From: an uncultured Bacteroidales bacterium
GTDB taxonomy: Bacteria > Bacteroidota > Bacteroidia > Bacteroidales > Bacteroidaceae
NCBI GenBank assembly: GCA_902787555.1
Contig: CADAGO010000030.1
Span: 1 to 49,248, forward strand
Direction of reading: 5' to 3'
Length of the DNA stretch: 49,248 bases
Shown: positions 8,733 through 15,120 of the stretch, in pieces
How positions within the stretch are numbered: position 1 is the first letter of the stretch
Layout of the letters: every line of letters begins with the position of its first letter
Made by a program: the position numbers and the translations under genes
Notes under the pieces: generated by a model
Databases searched by the model: none
What the model was told of the DNA's origin: nothing
Seen by the model: the letters and a program-made list of their open reading frames with translations, nothing else

Positions 8733-9761
8733 ATGACAACAAAAAAACGAACCATTATTATCATTATTGCGGCCCTGCTCGCCATCTGCGCAGTCGCCAC
8801 TCTCATCGTGGTCAATATGTTCAACCACAAGCTCTCCCCCAAGGAGACAACCTATATCTATATTGATGCTGACGACGATATCGACAGCGTACGTACAAAA
8901 ATCATTGCGACAGATGCTGACGTATCGATGACTGCCTTCAACTGGCTCGTTGCATGGAAGCACTATAACGAACATATTCGTGTGGGCCGCTACGAAGTGT
9001 CTGCAAACAAGTCCACGCTCAGTCTCTTCCGCGACCTGCGCAACCACAACTCCCAACCCATCCGTCTCGTCGTGCCCAGTGTGCGCACCATCGACATCAT
9101 GGCTGGACGGCTCGCACGTCAGCTCATGATTGACTCCATTACCATCGCAGCCAAGTTTCACGATCCATCCACGTGGCAGTCACTCGGTCATACGCAAGAG
9201 ACCTTCCCTGCCCTCTTCATCCCCAACACCTACGAAATATACTGGGAAACCTCCGTCGATAAACTTGTAGAGCGTCTGCAAAAAGAGAATGATGCCTTCT
9301 GGAATGACCAACGCACCGCACTTGCCTCCCAGATTGGCCTCACAAAGAACGAAGTCGTAACCCTCGCCAGCATCGTAGATAGCGAGACAGCTAACGATGG
9401 CGAGAAAGCTCGCATTGCAGGACTCTACATGAACCGCTTGCATCGTGGCATCCTCTTGCAGAGCGACCCAACAGTCATCTTTGCTGTGGGCGACTTTAGT
9501 ATCCGCAGGGTACTCAATGTACACCTGCAGACACCCTCGCCCTACAACACCTACCGCGTAGCCGGACTACCTCCTGGTCCTATACGCATCCCATCCATCG
9601 CAGGAATCGATGCCGTACTCCACTACGAGCAGAACGACTACATCTATATGTGTGCCAAGGAAGATTTCTCCGGCACCCACAATTTCGCTGTCAGCTATAG
9701 CGAACATCTCGCCAACGCTCGTCGCTACATTAATGCCCTCAATCAGCGAGGAATCAAATAG
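8733..9761 (+). CDS. mltG: MltG, endolytic peptidoglycan transglycosylase (YceG-like)
   Basis: The 342-aa inner-membrane enzyme is expected to cleave nascent glycan strands and so set their length. One N-terminal membrane helix (about residues 7-29, very Ile/Ala-rich) is followed by the periplasmic YceG domain. C-terminal signatures are LASIVDSETAND, LLQSDPTVIFAVG, SPYNTYRVAGLPPGPI and FSGTHNFAVSYSEH. The usual ASIVEKET reads ASIVDSET, so the first Glu is Asp and the second is kept. The start at 8733 is preferred over an open frame from 8637 because the promoter -7 box lies at 8721-8728 and the upstream codons are low-complexity repeat. Confidence 0.93.
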   Translation: MTTKKRTIIIIIAALLAICAVATLIVVNMFNHKLSPKETTYIYIDADDDIDSVRTKIIATDADVSMTAFNWLVAWKHYNEHIRVGRYEVSANKSTLSLFRDLRNHNSQPIRLVVPSVRTIDIMAGRLARQLMIDSITIAAKFHDPSTWQSLGHTQETFPALFIPNTYEIYWETSVDKLVERLQKENDAFWNDQRTALASQIGLTKNEVVTLASIVDSETANDGEKARIAGLYMNRLHRGILLQSDPTVIFAVGDFSIRRVLNVHLQTPSPYNTYRVAGLPPGPIRIPSIAGIDAVLHYEQNDYIYMCAKEDFSGTHNFAVSYSEHLANARRYINALNQRGIK

Positions 9762-9800
9762 AGATTGGTTCGTAGTATAAGTTCATACATATAGAAAAAA

Positions 9801-9833
9801 ATAAGAGGTACACCACCATGATGTACCTCTTAT
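9801..9833. terminator. Bidirectional terminator between mltG and the wHTH gene
   Basis: A perfect 12-bp stem (9801-9812 with 9822-9833) and 9-nt loop are flanked by A-rich sequence on the left and T-rich sequence on the right. It can therefore end both converging transcripts. Confidence 0.85.
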
Positions 9834-9854
9834 TAACTTTTTGATGCTTACCTA

Positions 9855-10064
9855 TTACTTGAGAGAGTAAGTGTAAGGATCCTTCTCGTCACCTGTTTCA
9901 GCAACAGCGACCTTGTCTTCGCGGAGCAACCAGCCAAGTCCAAGGTTGAAATCCTTTTCAGCCAACTTGGTAGACTTCTTAATCTGCTTGTAAGTCTGAC
10001 CATTGTTCTCTGCAAGTGCATTCCAAATTGTACCTGCGATGTTTCCTGCTTTTTCCTGTAACAT
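9855..10064 (-). CDS. Small winged-helix protein (DUF2582 type)
   Basis: The 69-aa protein consists of one winged-helix domain: AGTIWNALAENNGQTYKQIK forms the first helices, LAEKDFNLGLGWLLREDK the recognition region, and AVAETG..YTYSLK the wing. It matches the small wHTH family PF10771/DUF2582 common in Bacteroidales. No effector domain is present, so DNA binding is inferred from fold alone. It is monocistronic, with its own promoter upstream and a bidirectional terminator downstream. Confidence 0.85.
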   Translation of the reverse strand: MLQEKAGNIAGTIWNALAENNGQTYKQIKKSTKLAEKDFNLGLGWLLREDKVAVAETGDEKDPYTYSLK

Positions 10065-10103
10065 AATCTTTTCTTTTTACCAAATTAATACATCAAAACC
10101 TAA

Positions 10104-10155
10104 GTGAAAATCTTTTTTCACGCTGCAAAGTTACGTGTTTTTTTTGAATTAACAA
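10104..10155 (-). promoter_or_regulatory. Promoter and leader hairpin of the wHTH gene
   Basis: On the minus strand TTG (10155-10153), a 19-nt spacer and TAACTTTG (10133-10126) form a good promoter. A short hairpin, GTGAAAA/TTTTCAC (10104-10121), follows in the leader. Confidence 0.75.
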
Positions 10156-10234
10156 TCTTTTTCTTAGGAAAACGTGTTATTATTCTCACTTTTTGTGTGC
10201 GAACACAGAAAAAGTTGAGGTGTAAATGACAATA

Positions 10235-10374
10235 TGCTATTGCGGAAGGAGGGGGATTGGCTTTTGGCCTATCCCCCTTCCAAGCACTCTCGTGCTATTG
10301 CGGAAGGAGGGGGATTGGCTTTTGGCCTATCCCCCTTCTAAGCACTTTCGTGCTATTGCGGAAGGAGGGGGATT
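10235..10374. repeat. 58-bp tandem repeat derived from the tRNA-Ser 3' end
   Basis: Two near-identical 58-bp units (10235-10292 and 10293-10350) are followed by a 24-bp partial unit (10351-10374) that includes the 3' end of the tRNA-Ser gene. Each unit contains GGAAGGAGGGGGATT, the acceptor and T-stem 3' strand of the tRNA. That segment folds as a GGAAGG..CCTTCC hairpin and is followed by a small AGCAC/GTGCT hairpin. In the tRNA's direction the units lie immediately downstream. Confidence 0.85.
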
Positions 10375-10445
10375 CGAACCCCCGAAACGGTCACCCGTTT
10401 ACCGGTTTTCGAGACCAGCGCGATCGTCCACTCTGCCATCCTTCC
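10359..10445 (-). tRNA. tRNA-Ser (anticodon CGA)
   Basis: An 87-nt class II tRNA on the minus strand. The acceptor strands GGAAGGA (5', 10445-10439) and TCCTTCC (3') pair. The anticodon loop CTCGAAA has anticodon CGA at plus positions 10409-10411. The long variable arm is ACGG..CCGT-like, and the T-arm reads GGGGGTTCGAATCCCCC. The discriminator is G and CCA is not encoded. Its 5' half is overlapped by the end of the upstream C_GCAxxG_C_C ORF. Confidence 0.95.
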
Positions 10446-10887
10446 AGTCTTCATATATTGCTACCGCGGATTCTATCATCCGCAAGCATGGACGTTTCTT
10501 ATAATATTCGGTTGTGCGTTCATCGGGCACAGGCACAATTGGTGCATCTTTTCGCAGTCCGAGCAGTTCCGAACACTTGATGCTGCCGTGCTGCTCTCTG
10601 AACCGTGCCGCCAATTCCTGCACGATGCGGTAGTTTTTCTGCTTCTGCTGAGGGTCATTTGGTTGGGTCTGCCCTTCCTCCATCCCTACAAGCATCGCCA
10701 TAGCACATACTGAACCACATGTTTCGCGCATCCGCGCAATGCCTCCTCCAAATGAGGCAGAGAGACGGAGAGCTTGCTTGAATGGGATTCCGTAATCGTC
10801 AGCATAGGCACAAAACACAGATTGTGAACAATTGTAACCTTGCAGAAACAGCTCTCGCGCACGGAGTATGCGTTGCTCCTTCGTCAT
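10399..10887 (-). CDS. C_GCAxxG_C_C family (putative redox) protein reading into tRNA-Ser
   Basis: The 162-aa protein has the Cys-rich pattern of the C_GCAxxG_C_C family: GYNCSQSVF near residue 18, FGGGIARMRETCGSVCAMAML near 47-67, and a later Cys near residue 104. The family is probably a metal- or redox-active protein of unknown substrate. The start overlaps the previous stop by 1 nt (TGATG), indicating translational coupling. The frame has no stop before the tRNA gene: the last 15 or so residues (from about EDWKDGR) are encoded by the 5' half of tRNA-Ser and the TAA lies in its variable arm. The conserved domain seems to finish before this tail. Confidence 0.85.
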   Translation of the reverse strand: MTKEQRILRARELFLQGYNCSQSVFCAYADDYGIPFKQALRLSASFGGGIARMRETCGSVCAMAMLVGMEEGQTQPNDPQQKQKNYRIVQELAARFREQHGSIKCSELLGLRKDAPIVPVPDERTTEYYKKRPCLRMIESAVAIYEDWKDGRVDDRAGLENR

Positions 10888-11288
10888 CAGTTGTAGTCTT
10901 CAGGTTTGAAAGTAAACGATGTTATCTCCTCCCCTGTCTTGGAGTCGTAGTAGGAGTAAACAATGTCCAATCCTTCAGCCTTTACGTGACGCAGATCGAC
11001 GGAGTTACGTACGGCACCCAACAATGCGTTATATAGGTCATCGTATTTGTTGACCATTTCAGCCATTGATGTCGAGTCGCCGTGTATGGAATAATAATAG
11101 GTGAGAGCATTGCTACCGTCATTAGGACATGCCACACTGTCGAGGATGATAAGGTCTTCCCACTCCACACGTGGACAGTTCTTCTGTGTGAACTCACGAG
11201 CTTCACGTTCAAATCGCTCTCGTTTGCTTTCCTGACAGGCAGTCAGCATGAGCAGTGCAGTCATCAACAACAGGGCTGTTCGTTTCAT
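10887..11288 (-). CDS. Hypothetical lipoprotein
   Basis: The 133-aa protein has a clear lipoprotein signal (MKRTALLLMTALLMLTAC) followed by a charged helix (KRERFEREAREFTQ) and a small mixed domain ending GEEITSFTFKPEDYN. No family is recognised. It overlaps the TSCPD gene by 4 nt upstream and the C_GCAxxG_C_C gene by 1 nt downstream, so it sits within a translationally coupled run behind pheT and yebC. Confidence 0.8.
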   Translation of the reverse strand: MKRTALLLMTALLMLTACQESKRERFEREAREFTQKNCPRVEWEDLIILDSVACPNDGSNALTYYYSIHGDSTSMAEMVNKYDDLYNALLGAVRNSVDLRHVKAEGLDIVYSYYDSKTGEEITSFTFKPEDYN

Positions 11289-11560
11289 CCGTTCGCTTTG
11301 TTTTGGTCAATTCGACGTACAGCTTCAGCAAGCGCAATGGACAACTGGTCTGGGCATGAAGTGTTTTTCATGCCACAGCGGATTCCCTGCAGACGATTGA
11401 TGACATCTTCGGCTTTTTGTCCGCGCACCAACATGGAGATACCCTGGGTGTTGCCTGAGCATCCTCCAACGAAATTGACATGCTGAACAATGTGATTGTC
11501 GTCAACTTCCAGTTCGATGGCTTGCGAACAAGTGCCGTGTGTATGATAGACTGCTTTCAC
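11285..11560 (-). CDS. TIGR03905 family TSCPD domain protein
   Basis: The 91-aa protein matches the small four-cysteine TIGR03905/TSCPD family: HGTCSQAIELEV at the N-terminus, VGGCSGNTQGI in the middle, and IRCGMKNTSCPDQLS carrying the TSCPD motif. The Cys pattern resembles the C-terminal metal site of class II ribonucleotide reductases, from which the domain takes its name. The biochemical role of the free-standing form is not established. It lies 11 nt after yebC and overlaps the next lipoprotein gene by 4 nt. Confidence 0.93.
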   Translation of the reverse strand: MKAVYHTHGTCSQAIELEVDDNHIVQHVNFVGGCSGNTQGISMLVRGQKAEDVINRLQGIRCGMKNTSCPDQLSIALAEAVRRIDQNKANG

Positions 11561-11571
11561 CTTATTATATA

Positions 11572-12303
11572 TTATTTCATATTGGTATATACGTTCTGCA
11601 CGTCGTCGAATTCCTCAAGACGCTCTACCATCTTGTCGATAGTTTCGCGTTGCTCGTCAGTCACTTCCTTCAGGTCGTTAGGTACGTAAGTAAACTCGGC
11701 AGCTGTGATTTCGTACTGATGATCTTCGAGATACTTCTGGATCAGCGAGAAACTCTTTGGGTCACCATAGATGGTGATGAGAGTCTCGTCCTTATCCTCG
11801 TCGTACTCTTCATCAAACTCATCATTGACACCCAGGTCGATGAGGTCGAGAATCATCTCATCCATATCAAGGCCTTCGGGCTTCTTGAATGAAAACATAG
11901 CATAATGGTCGAACAGATATGCCAGTGAACCCATCGTACCCAGCGTGCCGCTGAACTTATTAAAGATACTACGCACGTCGGCTACGGTACGGGTGGTGTT
12001 GTCTGTCAGTGTATCAACGAATACTGCTACACCATGAGGGCCGTATCCTTCATAAGTCATCGACTTCCATGCAGACTTGTCCTTACCGATTGCGTTCTTG
12101 ATAGCACGGTCGATATTGTCTTTTGGCATGTTTTCGTGGCGACAAGTGGCGATAATAGCACGCAAGTGCGCATTGTTATCTGGATCTGGACCACCTTCTG
12201 CTACTGCAATTGCGATTTGCTTACCAAGACGTGTGAATGTCTTTGCCATGTTGCCCCATCTTTTCAGTTTGCGGGCTTTTCTGAATTCAAATGCGCGTCC
12301 CAT
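11572..12303 (-). CDS. YebC/PmpR family protein
   Basis: The 243-aa protein has the characteristic N-terminus MGRAFEFRKARKLKRW, the block EGGPDPDNNAHLRAII, and MPKDNIDRAIKNAIG. These are followed by YEGYGPHGVAVFVDTLTDN and an acidic C-terminal domain. The family was described as DNA-binding regulators, and some members have been shown to help ribosomes translate difficult motifs. Either role is possible here. It follows pheT by 74 nt and precedes the TSCPD gene by 11 nt on the same strand. Confidence 0.95.
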   Translation of the reverse strand: MGRAFEFRKARKLKRWGNMAKTFTRLGKQIAIAVAEGGPDPDNNAHLRAIIATCRHENMPKDNIDRAIKNAIGKDKSAWKSMTYEGYGPHGVAVFVDTLTDNTTRTVADVRSIFNKFSGTLGTMGSLAYLFDHYAMFSFKKPEGLDMDEMILDLIDLGVNDEFDEEYDEDKDETLITIYGDPKSFSLIQKYLEDHQYEITAAEFTYVPNDLKEVTDEQRETIDKMVERLEEFDDVQNVYTNMK

Positions 12304-12377
12304 ATTCTAATAAACTATTGACAATTAACGTTTTACGGTTGATTCTGATTGTTCTATTCTGATATTTGTTGGTTTCA

Positions 12378-14882
12378 TTACTTACCTCTCACGGTTGCAC
12401 CAGTAGCCTTGACGATAGCCTGTTCTATCTTGTTCATCACAGCCTCGATTGCCTTATCGTTGAGGGTTTTCTCTTCGCTTTGGAGGGTAAAATTGACTGC
12501 ATACGACTTCTTGCCTTCCTCAAGGTTCTTGCCTTCATAGACGTCAAACAGACGAACGTCTTTGAGCAGTTTACGTTCTGCACTATAGGCAGCCGACTCA
12601 ATTGCAGCAAACTCCACGTTCTTGTCGAGCAGAAGTGCGAGGTCACGGCTCACTGCCGGGAACTTAGGAATGTCGTGGAAGCTGACGGTCTTGCCCTTAA
12701 TGAGCTTCGTGAGGTTATTCCAGTTGATGTCGGCATAGTAAACAGGTGCTTCGATGTCGAACTTCACCAGTTGTTTCTTGCTGACAATACCAAACTGCGC
12801 GATGAGTTTACCGCCATGATTCGTAATCTTTGTCGATTTTGCCCATACATCGTTCGACTCTTCAGCAAATACAAGCGAACCGAATGGGGTTCCGAGACGG
12901 CGAAGCACGTTGAGTACGTAAGCTTTCATCTCATATACGCTGCTATCTTCATCGGCATGTGCCCAACTGCCTGCAACTCGCTTACCCGTCAGCCATAATC
13001 CGAGGTGATAGTCCTCTGAATATGGAGCCAATACAGCCTTCGACGTCTCTGCATTGCTCACAGCAATCTTCTCTTCCGACTTACGTGCAGCGTTGAAATA
13101 GTAGCAATTGCCAAACTCGAAAAGACGGAGGTCCGACATACGACGATTGGTGTTGTGACTGATGGTTTCCAGTCCGCCAAAGAGAAGGGTCTGACGCATT
13201 ACGCCAAGATCCTGACTCAGCGGATTCATCAGCCGAACGAGGTTCTCTGCCTTGAATGCCTCCAAGTCATCATAATAGGATGTCTTGGTGAGCGAGTTGT
13301 TGAGGATTTCATTGAATCCACTTCCCACCAACTGTTCAGCTACTAGGTTCTGAAGCTTGTATGATTTATCGAGTTCACCCTTTGTCGTCAGCGATGACTT
13401 CAACTGGGTAGGAATCTCCATGTTATTGTAGCCATAGATACGCAACACCTCTTCTACTACGTCGCAAGGACGAGTGACATCCACGCGGTAGGCAGGTATG
13501 TCAAGGGTAACGGTCTCAGCCGTCTCGTCCAACACCTTCATTCCCAAATCCACACAGATGGACTTGACGGTCTCTGCAGGAATTTCCTTGCCTGCAAGGT
13601 CCCACAGATACTTGTATTCGAGTTTTACAGTTGCGTTCTTAGGCAATGTGTCGTTCTTCACATCCACGATATCCATCGCAATCTCACCACCTGCGAGTTC
13701 CTTCGTCATCAGGGCAGCCATCTTCACAGCGTAAATCTGACCTTCAGGGTCGATTCCACGTTCGAAACGGAAGCTGGCATCAGTCTGCAATCCATGACGG
13801 CGGGCACTCTTGCGAATCCATGTTGGATGGAAATAAGCCGATTCAAACAACACATCCTTGGTCGTTTCGTACGTACCACTACCCTTTCCGCCAAATACAC
13901 CGGCAATACACATCGGCTCCTCAGCGTTACAGATAGCAAGGTCACGGTCTGACAACTTGTGCTCTACCCCATCAAGGGTCACAAACGGAGTACCTTCGGG
14001 CATCGTCTTCACAACCACCTTCTGACCCTTGATCATGTCGGCATCGAAACAATGCAGCGGCTGTCCATAGGCCATCATGATGTAGTTTGTGATATCGACG
14101 ATATTATTGATTGGGCGCAGGCCGATAACCGTCAGGCGGTCCTGCAGCCACTTAGGCGATTCCTTTACTTCACAACCCTTCACCGATACAGCCACATAAC
14201 GGGGACAGGCTTCCTGCTGCTCCACCTCGATAGCAATAGGTAGGTTGTTCGAGTCAACCTTGAAACCATCCACATCAGGACGATGGAGAGCCGTCTGATA
14301 ACCGTTCTGGCGGAGATATGCATAGAGGTCGCGAGCCACACCCCAATGACTGCATGCGTCAGAGTGGTTGGGGGTGATACCGATTCCTATCACGTAATCG
14401 CTCTCCAGATTGTAATACTTCGCTGCCGGAGTACCTACTACGGCATCCTCAGGCAGTTCGATGATACCTGCATGACTGTGTCCGATACCGATTTCGTCTT
14501 CTGCACACAACATACCGTTCGACTCCACACCACGCAGTTTCGACTTCTTGATGACAAACTCCTTGTCGCCATCATACAGCTTAGTGCCCAATGTAGCAGC
14601 GATGGTCTTCAATCCCTGACGGCAGTTAGGTGCGCCACACACAATCTGCTCCACACGTCCTTCACCTAGGTCAACCGTACATACGTGCATGTGGTCGCTA
14701 TCAGGATGAGGTTCGCAAGTCAGCACCTGTGCTACGACAAGTCCTGCTAATCCGCCTTTCACCGACTGCACTTCTTCAAGGCTTTCTACTTCCAAACCTA
14801 CACTGGTCAGTGCTTTCGATACTTCATCAGGAGTCAAGTCGAAATCGACATAATCCTTCAGCCACTTGTAACTTACGTTCAT
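12378..14882 (-). CDS. pheT: Phenylalanine--tRNA ligase, beta subunit
   Basis: This is the 834-aa beta subunit of the alpha2-beta2 synthetase that charges tRNA-Phe. The start at 14882 (MNVSYKWLKDYVDFDL) is the family start; the open frame running upstream to 14984 passes through the promoter and is rejected. Domains in order: EMAP-like tRNA-binding OB fold (about 40-150, PHPDSDHMHVC, GVESNGMLCAEDEIG); B3/B4 editing region (about 210-370, INNIVDITNYIMM, FDADMIKG); B5 region and catalytic-like core (about 400-690, GLQTDASFRFERGIDP); and C-terminal anticodon-binding FDX-ACB domain (HDIPKFPAVSRDLALL to the end). It heads the minus-strand group leading to tRNA-Ser. The alpha subunit is not in the window. 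Confidence 0.97.
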   Translation of the reverse strand: MNVSYKWLKDYVDFDLTPDEVSKALTSVGLEVESLEEVQSVKGGLAGLVVAQVLTCEPHPDSDHMHVCTVDLGEGRVEQIVCGAPNCRQGLKTIAATLGTKLYDGDKEFVIKKSKLRGVESNGMLCAEDEIGIGHSHAGIIELPEDAVVGTPAAKYYNLESDYVIGIGITPNHSDACSHWGVARDLYAYLRQNGYQTALHRPDVDGFKVDSNNLPIAIEVEQQEACPRYVAVSVKGCEVKESPKWLQDRLTVIGLRPINNIVDITNYIMMAYGQPLHCFDADMIKGQKVVVKTMPEGTPFVTLDGVEHKLSDRDLAICNAEEPMCIAGVFGGKGSGTYETTKDVLFESAYFHPTWIRKSARRHGLQTDASFRFERGIDPEGQIYAVKMAALMTKELAGGEIAMDIVDVKNDTLPKNATVKLEYKYLWDLAGKEIPAETVKSICVDLGMKVLDETAETVTLDIPAYRVDVTRPCDVVEEVLRIYGYNNMEIPTQLKSSLTTKGELDKSYKLQNLVAEQLVGSGFNEILNNSLTKTSYYDDLEAFKAENLVRLMNPLSQDLGVMRQTLLFGGLETISHNTNRRMSDLRLFEFGNCYYFNAARKSEEKIAVSNAETSKAVLAPYSEDYHLGLWLTGKRVAGSWAHADEDSSVYEMKAYVLNVLRRLGTPFGSLVFAEESNDVWAKSTKITNHGGKLIAQFGIVSKKQLVKFDIEAPVYYADINWNNLTKLIKGKTVSFHDIPKFPAVSRDLALLLDKNVEFAAIESAAYSAERKLLKDVRLFDVYEGKNLEEGKKSYAVNFTLQSEEKTLNDKAIEAVMNKIEQAIVKATGATVRGK

Positions 14883-14919
14883 TTTATAAAAAAATAGTCT
14901 TGTTTTCGTTTTCGGGATG

Positions 14920-14927
14920 CAAAGGTA
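14920..14927 (-). promoter_or_regulatory. Probable -7 element of the pheT operon
   Basis: The minus strand reads TACCTTTG (14927-14920), 38 nt upstream of the pheT ATG. No good TTG/TTTG was found at the expected distance, where short CATTGAA repeats lie. Confidence 0.55.
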
Positions 14928-15041
14928 CAAAAAAAATGGACATCGGGCATTGAACATTGAACATTTTTTGCAAAAAAAAGTCATTGTCCATTATCCATAG
15001 TCCTTTTTTCAATTCTCATAGTGCTTTTTTACCTAATTTTT

Positions 15042-15072
15042 TTGTTCAAAAGAAAATAAATCTCTACCTTTG
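15042..15072 (+). promoter_or_regulatory. Promoter of the first GH10 xylanase
   Basis: TTTG ending at 15044, a 20-nt spacer and TACCTTTG at 15065-15072 form a strong Bacteroidetes promoter. The second xylanase has the same spacing and similar sequence after the box (GCA then AGAAA). Confidence 0.8.
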
Positions 15073-15120
15073 CATGCAAGAAACAACAAAACTTTTTACA
15101 ACTTTTAAAACTTTATGCTT

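Noticed and set aside
10226-10580. ORFs on the plus strand over the tRNA repeats
   Set aside because: They translate the tRNA-derived repeat and the antisense of the C_GCAxxG_C_C gene.
14883-14984. Longer pheT start at 14984
   Set aside because: The extra 34 residues are Cys/Phe-rich, unlike the family, and run through the TACCTTTG promoter box; the family start is at 14882.
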